A stretch of DNA of 64,000 bases from Alistipes indistinctus YIT 12060 (GCF_025144995.1 NZ_CP102250.1:2604001-2668000); one strand, 5' to 3'. Positions 16,524 to 25,066 are shown, numbered from the stretch's first letter. The notes: generated by a model not told the origin, from the letters alone. A program made the numbers and translations.

Positions 16524-16539
16524 ATCTTTGGCAAAGATA
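16524..16539 (-). promoter_or_regulatory. pyrD -7 element inside a perfect palindrome
   Basis: ATCTTTG-G-CAAAGAT (16524-16538) is a 15-bp palindrome. Its CAAAGATA half, read on the minus strand, is TATCTTTG, an exact -7 box 25 nt upstream of the pyrD start. A repressor site overlapping the promoter is plausible. Confidence 0.55.
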
Positions 16540-16720
16540 TATAAATGTGTGAGAATATCCTATTCGGGCCCCTTTCAGCGCGGTTTTGATTTCGAAAAGT
16601 GTGCCGCAGCCGCAAAATTTGATTATCTTAGCGTTCGGCAAATGGACGGTAGCCGGTTCCCGCCCCGAAAGGGGTGGTCCGGTTCCGGTTTTTTCAAACC
16701 TAAAACGACGACTTTTAACC

Positions 16721-17854
16721 ATGACAGGAAGGGAACGGGCCCTGGGGGCCTTTAACCGCACCGGATACGATCGTATCCCGGTCAAACACGAGGGTACGCC
16801 CGAGGTGAACCAGATGATTATGGACCATTTCGGGCTGACGAATATGGAACAGCTGCTCCGCGTGGTGGGCGACGATTTCCGCTATGTGGAACTGCCTTAC
16901 ACGGGGCCGGAGCTGCGCACTTTTCCCGACGGCAGCATGGAGGGTTACTGGGGCGAGCGTTACAAATACGCGCAGTTCGAAGGGGGTAAGTACCTCGAGC
17001 CCTCTTACCTGCCCTTTGCCGGGATCGACAAGCTCGAAGAGCTCGACCGCTCTCATTTTCCGTCGTCCGACTGGTTCGACTACTCGACCGTCCGCACGCA
17101 GTGCGAACAGATCCGCGATGCGGGCTACGCCGTCTGCTTCGGAACGGCCGGGGATATGGATTTCATCAACAGCATCGCCCGGGCGCGGGGCACCGAGCAG
17201 GTGCTGATAGACCTGATTACCGACAACGAGGTCTACCTCGATATTATGCAGGCCCGCTTCCGTTTTTACTACGAGATGCACGAGCGGGTATTGCAGGCGG
17301 CCGGCGGACTGGTCGATTTCACCCATATCGGCGAGGACCTCGGCACCCAGATCGCGCAGATCATCGATTTCGACACTTTTGACAAGCACTTCGCGCCGAA
17401 GCTGAAGGCCTATTTCTCGATGGTGCACGGTTACGGCGCCCGCACGATGATGCACATGTGCGGTTGCGTGCGCGCGTTCCTGCCGCGGCTGATCGAATTG
17501 GGGCTCGACGTGTACGATGTGGTGCAGCCGACCGTTCCGCAGATGGATATCGAAGTGCTGCAAAAGGATTTCGGCGACAAGATCAATTTCTGCGGCAGCG
17601 TCTGCGTCCAGAGTACGCTCGCGTTCGGCACGGTAGACGATGTGGTGCGCGAAGTGGAACGGCGCAAACGGCTTTTTCCCGAAGGAGGCCTGTTTCTCGG
17701 TCCGTCGCATGCGATCCAGGTGGGTACGCCGCTCGAAAACATCCTTGCGATGTACCGGACGGCGGGCAGCCTCACCGAAGAGGTGGACGACTCGATCCTG
17801 GCGATCAGCGAGGGGCGCGATGCGACCACCATCAACATGTCCAAATTGTTCTGA
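16721..17854 (+). CDS. Uroporphyrinogen decarboxylase-fold zinc methyltransferase
   Basis: A 377-residue protein of the UroD superfamily. It is unlikely to be HemE itself. It carries His245-x-Cys247 (MMHMCGC) and a later Cys pair at 291 and 295 (CGSVC), the H-x-C-xn-C pattern of zinc-dependent corrinoid or cofactor methyltransferases such as MtaA/CmuA. The C-terminal GPSHAIQVGTPLENILAMY segment is also typical of that group. The start MTGRERALGAFNRTG is where relatives begin; the frame is open 45 codons further upstream without resemblance. It stands alone, divergent from pyrD and convergent with pdxB; no corrinoid protein is adjacent, so the substrate is unknown. Confidence 0.8.
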   Translation: MTGRERALGAFNRTGYDRIPVKHEGTPEVNQMIMDHFGLTNMEQLLRVVGDDFRYVELPYTGPELRTFPDGSMEGYWGERYKYAQFEGGKYLEPSYLPFAGIDKLEELDRSHFPSSDWFDYSTVRTQCEQIRDAGYAVCFGTAGDMDFINSIARARGTEQVLIDLITDNEVYLDIMQARFRFYYEMHERVLQAAGGLVDFTHIGEDLGTQIAQIIDFDTFDKHFAPKLKAYFSMVHGYGARTMMHMCGCVRAFLPRLIELGLDVYDVVQPTVPQMDIEVLQKDFGDKINFCGSVCVQSTLAFGTVDDVVREVERRKRLFPEGGLFLGPSHAIQVGTPLENILAMYRTAGSLTEEVDDSILAISEGRDATTINMSKLF

Positions 17855-17908
17855 TCTGTCCTGCCCGGAGGAATGTAAAATTCCTCACCGGTAAATCTGC
17901 TGTAATAG

Positions 17909-17942
17909 AAATCCCCGGCGTTGCGGCGTACGGGGATTTTTG
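17909..17942. terminator. Terminator between the methyltransferase gene and pdxB
   Basis: AAATCCCCG / CGGGGATTT form a 9-bp stem with a 13-nt loop, followed by T's on the plus strand and TTTCTATT on the minus strand, so it probably serves both convergent genes. Confidence 0.8.
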
Positions 17943-18012
17943 TATTGGGAATGACCGGCTGTGTCGGGATGTTGTGATGCCTGCCTGGGGTGGATGCCGA
18001 TCCTGGACCGGA

Positions 18013-19053
18013 TTAAAAATATTCGGTGCGGTAGGGGTAGTTGTTGCGCAGCTCTTCGAACCGTTCGGGGTGTTGTTTCAGGTAGGTCGTTTCAGCTTCG
18101 ATATCGAAATAACGCGGCAGGCTCCGTTGCAAACCGTCCCATGTGACCGACCGGTCCGGTACGGTAGGGGTGACCTGCGGCGGATACCACTCTGTCAGCG
18201 GTAATCCGTAAAGCTCGCTCACCGACCGGACGACGGCGGCCGTTCCGGCGGCCTTGCCCTGCACCGAATAGCCTGCGATGTGCGGTGTGGCGCAAAAAGC
18301 CCTCGCCAACAGTTCTCGGTCGATTCCCGGTTCGTGGTTCCAGGTGTCGATGGCGGCGTACGTAATATGTCCTTTACGCAGCGCGTCGAGCAGCGGGCCG
18401 TCCTGCATCACCGGCCCGCGCGAACAGTTGATGAAAGCCGAACCGGGGCGCATCCGGGCGAAGAACTCCCCGGAGGCCATTCCTGCCGTTTTATCCGGGC
18501 CTTCGGTCGTGAACGGGACGTGCAGCGTAACGATATCGCTCAGGGATAACAGTTCGTCCAGTGTCAGGAAACCTAAACCCGGGGTGAGGCGCATCCTCGG
18601 CGGGTCGCAGCACACGACGCGAAAACCGAGCAACCGTCCGTACTCTTCGACCAGCGAACCCACGTGCCCTACGCCGACTATTCCCAGTGTCCGTTCAGAT
18701 GGCTGCCAGCCCGGTTCCGCTCCGAGGCGGCACAGTACGGCCATGATGTATTGCAGTACCCCGCGCGCATTGCATCCGGCCGCCGTGGTGACGCGGATGC
18801 CGCGACTGCGGCAGTAGTCCGTGTCGATGTGGTCGAAGCCGATAGTGGCGGTGGCGATCAGCCTTATGCGCGAACCTTCGAGCAGGGCGCGGTCGCAGCG
18901 GGTGCGGGTGCGGGTAATCAGCACCTCGGCCCCGCGCACATCGTTGGCCGTGATGGCGCTTCCTTTCAGGTAACGCACTTCGGCGTACGGTTCGAGCACC
19001 CCTTCCAGGAAAGGGATGTCGCGGTCGGCTATGATCAGCGGTTTGGTTTGCAT
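18013..19053 (-). CDS. pdxB: 4-phosphoerythronate dehydrogenase
   Basis: PdxB oxidises 4-phosphoerythronate in the DXP-independent route to pyridoxal phosphate. The 346-residue protein has the D-isomer-specific 2-hydroxyacid dehydrogenase fold: GFDHIDTDYC, the NAD-binding GIVGVGHVGSLVEEYGRLLGF, a catalytic Arg in NCSRGPVM, and the catalytic His in CATPHIAGYSVQGK. The C-terminal PdxB dimerisation region (WYPPQVTP...) separates it from SerA-type enzymes. It is transcribed alone from a promoter embedded in an inverted repeat. Confidence 0.95.
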   Translation of the reverse strand: MQTKPLIIADRDIPFLEGVLEPYAEVRYLKGSAITANDVRGAEVLITRTRTRCDRALLEGSRIRLIATATIGFDHIDTDYCRSRGIRVTTAAGCNARGVLQYIMAVLCRLGAEPGWQPSERTLGIVGVGHVGSLVEEYGRLLGFRVVCCDPPRMRLTPGLGFLTLDELLSLSDIVTLHVPFTTEGPDKTAGMASGEFFARMRPGSAFINCSRGPVMQDGPLLDALRKGHITYAAIDTWNHEPGIDRELLARAFCATPHIAGYSVQGKAAGTAAVVRSVSELYGLPLTEWYPPQVTPTVPDRSVTWDGLQRSLPRYFDIEAETTYLKQHPERFEELRNNYPYRTEYF

Positions 19054-19110
19054 GTTTTGTCGGGTTTTGGCCGGGAGCGGGCGGCGGTTGAGCGGAACGT
19101 CCCGTTACCG

Positions 19111-19129
19111 CAAAGTTAGCAATAACTTT
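19111..19129 (-). promoter_or_regulatory. pdxB -7 element inside an inverted repeat
   Basis: The inverted repeat AAAGTTA-gcaa-TAACTTT (19112-19129) includes CAAAGTTA (19111-19118), which on the minus strand is TAACTTTG, an exact -7 match about 58 nt upstream of pdxB. Confidence 0.5.
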
Positions 19130-19195
19130 CGCACGTTGTTATCCGGCGGCAATTCCGCTTCGTCTCATTGTCTTGTCTCCCAATATCTAAGACCA

Positions 19196-19380
19196 ATAAA
19201 AACCACCGCCGCGGACCGAAAGTCTGCGGCGGTGGCCACCCAACTTAATGTATTGATTATGAAAAACGGACTCCCGGCCTCTGTTCTCCCAACGATACCC
19301 GGAATCTGCCTATATAACGCAACCCCCTCGGGCGATATTGTGACGGAACGGGCTATAAAATCGCCCCGGAGGGCGTTTGG
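19196..19380 (-). ncRNA. Candidate small RNA ending in a strong terminator
   Basis: A 14-bp GC-rich hairpin (19203-19235, loop CGAAA) is followed by TTTTTATTGG on the minus strand, so something is transcribed leftward into it, yet no gene lies on that strand between here and 20 kb. Just upstream in that direction, 19316-19377 folds into a long hairpin (AACGC/GCGTT, CCTC/GAGG, GGGCGAT/ATCGCCC). I could not match it to 4.5S RNA, tmRNA or RNase P RNA. The promoter and 5' end were not found, so the call rests on the terminator and fold. Confidence 0.4.
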
Positions 19381-19485
19381 GACGGTAACCTGTTGAAATC
19401 CACGGCCAGGGGTGCGGAAAAAATCGCATATCGGCAACTTTTCTTATCTTTAACCCGGAATTTGACCCGGGAAGCTTGATCGGGA

Positions 19486-19565
19486 CTTTATCCGCAACCG
19501 GTGGAGAAAGAGTGCCGGGTGTATTGCTGCACCCGTGGCATCTATTGCCGGGAGTTCGGATAAAG
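19486..19565 (+). ncRNA. Structured element in the leader of the agmatinase-family gene
   Basis: CTTTATCCG (19486-19494) pairs perfectly with CGGATAAAG (19557-19565), extended by AAC/GTT and CGG/CCG. It encloses a hairpin TGCC-GGGTG / CACCC-gt-GGCA (19513-19540). Further hairpins follow to 19757, including ACGGAC/GTCCGT and TTTTCC/GGAAAA. A -7-like TATCTTTA at 19445-19452 could start this RNA. The element resembles a riboswitch or other cis-acting leader, but I recognise no known class. Confidence 0.45.
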
Positions 19566-19757
19566 AACGCGGGTATGGCATGGACGGGGAGGTGGAATGC
19601 GGCATTTTGAACTCATTCTGCCGTTCCGGGAGATTTCCCTGCGCGCGATGTACGGACCGGAGTGTCCGTGAGTTTTCCGTGCGGGAAAAGGCGCGCGGCC
19701 ATGTCCTGTAAAACCGATACAAGAAAATAAAAACAGATAACATAACCGAATCGATAT

Positions 19758-20801
19758 ATGGAAAAAAATGTGGCTGCGGATTTCGATCCGAATGCTCCGG
19801 GCATCAACAACGGTTGTTATTTCGGACTGCCTTTCACGCCGGAAGAGGCTCAGCTCGTGCTGCTGCCCGTACCGTGGGAGGTCACGGCGTCGTATGGCGG
19901 CGGGACGGCTTCCGCACCCGATGCGATCCTCGATGCGTCGATGCAGGTAGACCTTTATGATATACACTATCCCGGCGGATGGGAGCGCGGGATCGGCACC
20001 CTCGAGATGGACGATACCCTTCAGCCGCGCAGCGCGCGGCTGCGGCAGGAGGCGCTGCGCGTGATGTCGCACCTGGAGGGCGGCGGCAGTCCCGAGTCCG
20101 AACTGATGCAGCGCCGCCTGCGGCGCATCAACGAAGCGTCGGCGGAGCTGAACGACTATGTTTACGGCGAGGCGAAACGATGGCTCGATGCGGGGAAAAA
20201 AGTGGGGGTCGTGGGCGGAGACCACAGCGTGCCGCTCGGGCTAATCCGGGCGGTGGCCGGGCGGTATCCCGGCGTCGGCATCCTGCATGTCGATGCGCAT
20301 GCCGACCTGCGCGAAGCTTACGAGGGCTTCACTTATTCGCATGCGTCGATCATGTACAATGCGCTGCACGAGGCCCCGGGCGTCGGGGCGTTGGTGCAGG
20401 TGGGCATACGCGATTTTTGCGACGAGGAGCTGGAGGTGGCCCGTGCCGACGAAAGGGTGGTGCAGTTCACCGACTACGAGTTGGCGGCGGCGCAGTTCGA
20501 AGGTGAGACGTGGCGCACGGTATGCGACCGGATCGTTGCAGCGCTGCCGCGGCAGGTTTATGTCAGCTTCGATATCGACGGGCTGAGCCCGGACAACTGT
20601 CCGCATACCGGCACGCCGGTACCGGGCGGTCTGTCGTTCCGCGAGGCGGTTTACCTGCTCGCAGCCGTGGTGGAGTCGGGACGCGAGATCGTCGGCTTCG
20701 ACCTGTGCGAAGTGGGGCCGTCGCGCGACGGCGAATGGGATGCGAACGTCGGGGCACGGGTCTTGTACAAATTGTGTAACCTGACCCTCAAATCCTGCTA
20801 A
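19758..20801 (+). CDS. Agmatinase / arginase family ureohydrolase
   Basis: A binuclear manganese hydrolase that releases urea (or formamide) from a guanidino substrate. The 347-residue protein carries the metal ligands in order: GGDHSVPLG, ILHVDAHADLR and SFDIDGLSPDNCPHTGTPVPGGL. Agmatinase (polyamine synthesis) is the usual annotation for this form in Bacteroidetes, but arginase and formimidoylglutamase share the motifs. It begins a plus-strand run with nhaA 16 nt downstream, and it is preceded by about 300 nt of highly structured sequence. The coding part is strongly GC-rich (many GCG, GGC and CGG codons). Confidence 0.85.
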   Translation: MEKNVAADFDPNAPGINNGCYFGLPFTPEEAQLVLLPVPWEVTASYGGGTASAPDAILDASMQVDLYDIHYPGGWERGIGTLEMDDTLQPRSARLRQEALRVMSHLEGGGSPESELMQRRLRRINEASAELNDYVYGEAKRWLDAGKKVGVVGGDHSVPLGLIRAVAGRYPGVGILHVDAHADLREAYEGFTYSHASIMYNALHEAPGVGALVQVGIRDFCDEELEVARADERVVQFTDYELAAAQFEGETWRTVCDRIVAALPRQVYVSFDIDGLSPDNCPHTGTPVPGGLSFREAVYLLAAVVESGREIVGFDLCEVGPSRDGEWDANVGARVLYKLCNLTLKSC

Positions 20802-20817
20802 TACTTATAGTAAATAT

Positions 20818-22209
20818 ATGGCCCATAACGTAAGTTTTGCCACGCGGCGTAAAATTTTCAACTTCTCGGAACGCTACTATTGGTTTATGCACAGCCCGTG
20901 GGCGGGCGGCGTGATGCTGGTGGTATTCATGGTGCTGGCCCTCGTGCTGGGCAACCTGCCCGCGACCAAAGGGTGGTACTACGGCATCCTGCAGAGTCAT
21001 TTCACGATCGGCTTCGACGGATTCGCCCTGTCGAAGAGCATCGAGCACTGGATCAACGACGGGCTGATGGTGATCTTCTTTTTCTATGTCGGACTGGAGA
21101 TCAAGCGTGAAATTATCGCCGGCGAACTGTCGAGTCCCCGCCAGGCGGCGATGCCCATCGCGGCGGCCGTCGGCGGAATGTTGTTTCCGGCAGCCATTTA
21201 CCTGGTCTTCAATCACGGTAACGACTATGCGTCGGGGTGGGGTATTCCGATGGCCACCGATATCGCATTTGCCATCGGTGTGCTGTCGCTGTTGGGCAAC
21301 CGGGTGCCGTTGTCGCTGAAAGTCTTCCTGACGGCCCTGGCGATCGTCGACGACCTCGGGGCGATTCTGGTGATCGCGCTGTTCTATTCCACCGAGATCG
21401 ATTTTACGTTGCTGATCGCGGCGGGAGCCGTATTCGGGTTGCTGATCCTGCTCAACCGGATGCATGTCTATGCGATGAAATTCTACCTTATTCCGAGTAT
21501 CGTACTCTGGATACTGTTCCTCTATTCGGGCGTGCATGCGACCATCGCCGGCGTGTTGATCGCGCTGACCATTCCGGCCGTTCCGCGCTATTCGAAACCC
21601 TATTTCATCCGCAAAACGCGCCACTTCATCAACGAGTTCCGCCGGCAGGACCGTGCCGGAGTCGAGGTGCTTTGCAATCCGCGGCAGCTCAAAACACTGC
21701 TGACGAAGCGGAAAGTGACTGCCGGGACGATCAGTCCCGCCCAGCGGCTCGAACATTCGCTGCACCATACGGTGGCGTTTTTTATCATGCCGGTTTTCGC
21801 GCTGGCCAACGCCGGGGTCGAGTTCGCCGGAGCCGAAGACCTGCATATCCTGTACAGTTCGCAGGGCCTCGGCATCATTCTCGGGCTCGTGGTCGGAAAA
21901 CCGTTGGGCATCATGCTGATGAGTTATCTGGTCTACCGCCTCGGCCTGGGCAGCCTGCCGCACGGTGTGAGCTGGAAGGCCCTGGCGGGCGTGGCCTGTT
22001 TGGCCGGTATCGGGTTTACGATGTCGATTTTCATCGATAACCTGGCTTACGATAATCCGGTTTACGTCTCCTCGGGCAAGATTGCGATCCTCGCGGCTTC
22101 GACGCTGGCGGCCGTGGTCGGCCTGGTGGGCTTGCAGCTGGCCCTGCGGCGTACCCGTACGGTGGTTCAGGGGCCGGGCAGCGTTTATGCCGCTGAAAAT
22201 AATTCGTAA
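20818..22209 (+). CDS. nhaA: Na+/H+ antiporter NhaA
   Basis: An inner-membrane antiporter that expels Na+ in exchange for protons. The 463-residue protein has about twelve transmembrane segments. The transport aspartates are in place: Asp148 (MATDIAFAIG) and the Asp178-Asp179 pair (ALAIVDDLGAI), equivalent to E. coli D133, D163 and D164. A longer cytoplasmic loop (about 265-305) than in E. coli follows FIRKTRHFINEF. It is 16 nt after the agmatinase-family gene, so the two are probably co-transcribed. Confidence 0.97.
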   Translation: MAHNVSFATRRKIFNFSERYYWFMHSPWAGGVMLVVFMVLALVLGNLPATKGWYYGILQSHFTIGFDGFALSKSIEHWINDGLMVIFFFYVGLEIKREIIAGELSSPRQAAMPIAAAVGGMLFPAAIYLVFNHGNDYASGWGIPMATDIAFAIGVLSLLGNRVPLSLKVFLTALAIVDDLGAILVIALFYSTEIDFTLLIAAGAVFGLLILLNRMHVYAMKFYLIPSIVLWILFLYSGVHATIAGVLIALTIPAVPRYSKPYFIRKTRHFINEFRRQDRAGVEVLCNPRQLKTLLTKRKVTAGTISPAQRLEHSLHHTVAFFIMPVFALANAGVEFAGAEDLHILYSSQGLGIILGLVVGKPLGIMLMSYLVYRLGLGSLPHGVSWKALAGVACLAGIGFTMSIFIDNLAYDNPVYVSSGKIAILAASTLAAVVGLVGLQLALRRTRTVVQGPGSVYAAENNS

Positions 22210-22237
22210 AAAATGTTCGGGATTCGCTTAATTTGCT

Positions 22238-22245
22238 TATGTTTG
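22238..22245 (+). promoter_or_regulatory. -7 element of the FKBP gene
   Basis: TATGTTTG, an exact -7 consensus, with only a weak TTCG at the -33 position. It gives a leader of about 80 nt. Confidence 0.55.
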
Positions 22246-22332
22246 CACTTGTGACGCCGGGCGGTGGGGAATGCGCTGCACGGTTTTTGTTCCGCTCAAT
22301 TCATATTCATTAACAATAATTTGCAGTAAAAG

Positions 22333-23022
22333 ATGAAAAAAATTGCTATTCTGGGTGCGGTTGCAGCTGTTGTGTTCAGCTCCTGCGGCACCGGTGCCGG
22401 AAGCCTCAAGACCGAACAGGATTCGCTGGCTTATGCCGTAGGCCTCGACTTCGGTAATTATGTCAAAGGGGTGGACAGCACGCTGGACGTGAACGTCATT
22501 GCAGCCGGCATTAAGGCCGTTCTTGCCAACGATACCACGACGATGACCCGCGAGGCGGCTTACAACTTCATGCGCGACTACTTCATGGTGCGTAAGCCCA
22601 AAAAGGAAAAAGAGGCCAGCGAGAAGTTCCTGCAGGACGCAGAGAAGAACAACGCCAACGCCAAGAAAACGGCATCGGGCCTGATCTATGAGATCGTGAC
22701 CCCGGGCGACGAAGCCGCCAAACCCAAAGCGATCGACACGGTTCGCGTCGTTTACGAGGGCAAGCTTAAGACCGGCAAGGTATTCGATTCTTCTAAGGAG
22801 CGTAATGATACCGTTAAATTCGCAGTCAATCAGGTGATCCCGGGTTGGACCGAAGGTATCCAGCTCGTAGGCAAGGGCGGTGAGATCAACATGTGGATTC
22901 CGTCGGAACTCGCTTACGGTGAACGCGGTGCCGGTCAGGCCATCGGCCCGAACGAGGCGCTCCAGTTCAACGTCAAGGTGATCGACGTGATCCCCGGCGA
23001 TTCGACCAAAGCTAAGAAATAA
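22333..23022 (+). CDS. FKBP-type peptidyl-prolyl isomerase lipoprotein
   Basis: A 229-residue envelope protein that isomerises prolyl bonds in exported proteins. The N-terminus is a lipoprotein signal (AAVVFSSC, Cys18). An N-terminal dimerisation domain follows (DSLAYAVGLDFGNYVKG..., about 25-100), then the FKBP catalytic domain (about 118-222) with VYEGKLKTGKVFDSS, VIPGWTEGIQL and IPSELAYGERGAG. This is the Mip/FkpA architecture. It has its own promoter and terminator and so is a single-gene unit. Confidence 0.95.
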   Translation: MKKIAILGAVAAVVFSSCGTGAGSLKTEQDSLAYAVGLDFGNYVKGVDSTLDVNVIAAGIKAVLANDTTTMTREAAYNFMRDYFMVRKPKKEKEASEKFLQDAEKNNANAKKTASGLIYEIVTPGDEAAKPKAIDTVRVVYEGKLKTGKVFDSSKERNDTVKFAVNQVIPGWTEGIQLVGKGGEINMWIPSELAYGERGAGQAIGPNEALQFNVKVIDVIPGDSTKAKK

Positions 23023-23089
23023 TTGCGGCTCCAACGACCGGAGCGGAGATGAATTTCCGGGGCGGTCCGCGTGACGCGTAATTCATTCG

Positions 23090-23123
23090 GGCGGGAAGAC
23101 TGTTAAAGTCTTCCCGCCTTGTT
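23090..23123 (+). terminator. Terminator of the FKBP gene
   Basis: GGCGGGAAGACT / AGTCTTCCCGCC forms a 12-bp stem with a 5-nt loop, followed by TTGTTTTATTG. Confidence 0.88.
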
Positions 23124-23255
23124 TTATTGCGTTTTTTTATTTGCAGGCATGGCGGTCAGCGTGGCTGGGCTATGGTATGTCGCGGCACAACACGGCACGC
23201 ACATATCGCATGCGCGGTACTGCATGGCATTGCGATGTGTGGATGCGGGAGTGGT

Positions 23256-23549
23256 TTATTTGACGATAATCGTCGAGATGACCTCGAGTCCGGAAAGTCG
23301 GTTGATCTCTTCCTTGAGGACGGCGCGGCGCATGAAGACTTCGTTGCGTGCCACAGAGGAGCTGATGTAGACGAAAAGCCGGCCGTTTTTGACTTCCATA
23401 CGCGTCGTGTAAGAGGCGATCACGGATCCTACCAACAGCGGCCAGCGGTCGGGTATCTTCGCCTCGGCGATCTTCCGGGCGATTGTCGGCGTGGATTTGA
23501 ACAGTTCGTCCAACGCCTCTCCTATACGTATGGGTTCTTTGCGTCTCAT
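23256..23549 (-). CDS. DUF721 / DciA-like protein
   Basis: A 97-residue protein of the DUF721 family, whose bacterial members include DciA, the replicative-helicase loader of organisms without DnaC. Recognisable parts are the N-terminal IRIGEALDELFK, the PDRWPLLVGSVIASYT core and LFVYISSSVARNEVFMRRAVLKEEI. It lies downstream of recF on the same strand, the usual neighbour in Bacteroidetes, but a 276-nt spacer with a tetranucleotide repeat separates them. The start ATG (23547-23549) is the only good one. Confidence 0.85.
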   Translation of the reverse strand: MRRKEPIRIGEALDELFKSTPTIARKIAEAKIPDRWPLLVGSVIASYTTRMEVKNGRLFVYISSSVARNEVFMRRAVLKEEINRLSGLEVISTIIVK

Positions 23550-23609
23550 GGTCGGTTCGTTTGCTGCAGGGGTATTCCTGCAAGCGCCGGTCGGGGGGAT
23601 GCCGGTTTA

Positions 23610-23642
<33 letters not shown>

Positions 23643-23705
23643 GATCGTGTTAGCCGGCGATGATTTTTTTATCCGAGCCGACGCCCGCTTCCCGGCTGCG
23701 ATTCT

Positions 23706-23736
23706 TAGGGTATTGTAATCAGAAATAGGGTATTGT
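23706..23736. repeat. Two 11-bp direct repeats with 20-bp spacing
   Basis: TAGGGTATTGT occurs at 23706-23716 and 23726-23736, two helical turns apart, between recF and dciA. Such spacing is typical of tandem protein-binding sites. Confidence 0.6.
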
Positions 23737-23825
23737 CTAAATCTTGTAAGGAGGACTCCTAGTGCCCCTGAAAGGTCTGTCGCCCTGTTCAACAAAGTCA
23801 GCCGGTCATTCGGGCCTCCGGTCGA

Positions 23826-24959
23826 TTAAGGCTCCTGTCCCGTTGAGGACAGTTCCGGTTGCGGTGCGGCGACGGTGCCGTCGGCGACACTGAAAAGCGT
23901 ATAGTCGCAGCGGTTGCCGCTCAGGATGCCTTCGAGCCGCACCTTGTTGCAGTCGGTGATGAAAATCTGTCCGAAGCGTTCGTCCGAAACGATGCCGATC
24001 AACTGTTCGACCCGCTGCATGTCGAGCTTGTCGAAGATGTCGTCCAACAGCAGGATGGGACGGTGGCCGCAGTGTGCGGCGACGATGTCGTACTGCGCGA
24101 GTTTCAGCGCGACGAGGAAAGATTTTTGTTGTCCCTGCGAACCGTATTTGCGCAGCGGATAGCCGCCGATACTCATGCGGATGTCGTCACGGTGCACGCC
24201 GCCGGTAGTGAACTGGTTCACGAGGTCTTTCGTCCGCGTGAGGCGCAGCAGTTCGTCCATCGGCGTCTCGTTCAGTTCGGAGCGGTAGGTCAGCTCCACC
24301 TGCTCACGGTCTTCGGAGAGCTTCAGGTAAGCCTGTGCCGCCAACGGGGCCAGCTCTTCGATCAGCTCCCTGCGCCGTTTGTGGAGCGCGGTGCCGAGCG
24401 CGGCGAGCTGCATGTCGAACACTTCGAGTATTTCGTTGAAATTCGCAGAGCCCTGGTTCTTGAGCAATTTGTTGCGTTCGGCCAGGATGTGGTTGTACCG
24501 GATCAGTGCCGAGAGGTAGTCGCGGTCGAGTTGCGAGATGAGGCTGTTGAGGTAGCGCCGCCGCTCCTCGCCCGATTCGTTGATCAGCGCCGTGTCCGAC
24601 GGGGCGATCATGACGATGGGCAGCAGTCCGATGTGGTCCGAGAGTTTTTCGTACTCTTTGCCGCCGCGGCTCAGTTTTTTCGCGTTGCCTCGTTGGTAGG
24701 TGCAGACGATAGTCTCGTTGCGGCCGGTCGGAGTGCTGTAAATGCCGTTGACGACGAACCCTTCGTCGCCGTGGCGCACGCACTGAGAGTCCGAGAGGCC
24801 GAAAGCGCTTTTGCACATCGACAGGTAGTGGATGGCGTCCAGCAGGTTCGTTTTGCCCGTGCCGTTGTCCCCCACGAAACAGTTGATGCGCGGCGAAAAA
24901 TCGAGCTGCGCCTCGCGGATGTTTTTGAAATTGAGCAGGGAAAGTCGGTTCAGGTGCAT
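23826..24959 (-). CDS. recF: DNA replication and repair protein RecF
   Basis: RecF is an SMC-like ATPase that helps load RecA at single-strand gaps. The 377-residue protein has the N-terminal MHLNRLSLLNFKNI, Walker A GDNGTGKTNLLDAI, a central arm region with ERRRYLNSLISQLD, the ABC signature segment YGSQGQQKSFLVALKLA and Walker B ILLLDDIFDKLD. dnaN is not adjacent, unlike in the dnaA-dnaN-recF arrangement. It is divergent from the TPR gene at 25107. Confidence 0.97.
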   Translation of the reverse strand: MHLNRLSLLNFKNIREAQLDFSPRINCFVGDNGTGKTNLLDAIHYLSMCKSAFGLSDSQCVRHGDEGFVVNGIYSTPTGRNETIVCTYQRGNAKKLSRGGKEYEKLSDHIGLLPIVMIAPSDTALINESGEERRRYLNSLISQLDRDYLSALIRYNHILAERNKLLKNQGSANFNEILEVFDMQLAALGTALHKRRRELIEELAPLAAQAYLKLSEDREQVELTYRSELNETPMDELLRLTRTKDLVNQFTTGGVHRDDIRMSIGGYPLRKYGSQGQQKSFLVALKLAQYDIVAAHCGHRPILLLDDIFDKLDMQRVEQLIGIVSDERFGQIFITDCNKVRLEGILSGNRCDYTLFSVADGTVAAPQPELSSTGQEP

Positions 24960-25058
24960 CTTTCAGGAAAAGCTTTCGGGGACGGGGTGCCGCCTGTTTT
25001 TCTTTCACAAAGAAATGAAAATATCTCCGGAAACTGTTTTAAATTGATGAAAAAAGGT

Positions 25059-25066
25059 TACTTTTG
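25059..25066 (+). promoter_or_regulatory. -7 element of the TPR membrane protein gene
   Basis: TACTTTTG, exact -7 consensus, about 40 nt upstream of the ATG. The -33 position shows only TTTT. Confidence 0.55.

Noticed and set aside
19259-19396. 45-codon ORF starting MKNGLPASVLP on the plus strand
   Set aside because: No promoter, no conservation that I can judge, and it overlaps the long hairpin.
19165-19437. 90-codon ORF on the minus strand
   Set aside because: Its 3' end runs through a strong terminator hairpin and its composition is not protein-like; a non-coding RNA explains the signals better.
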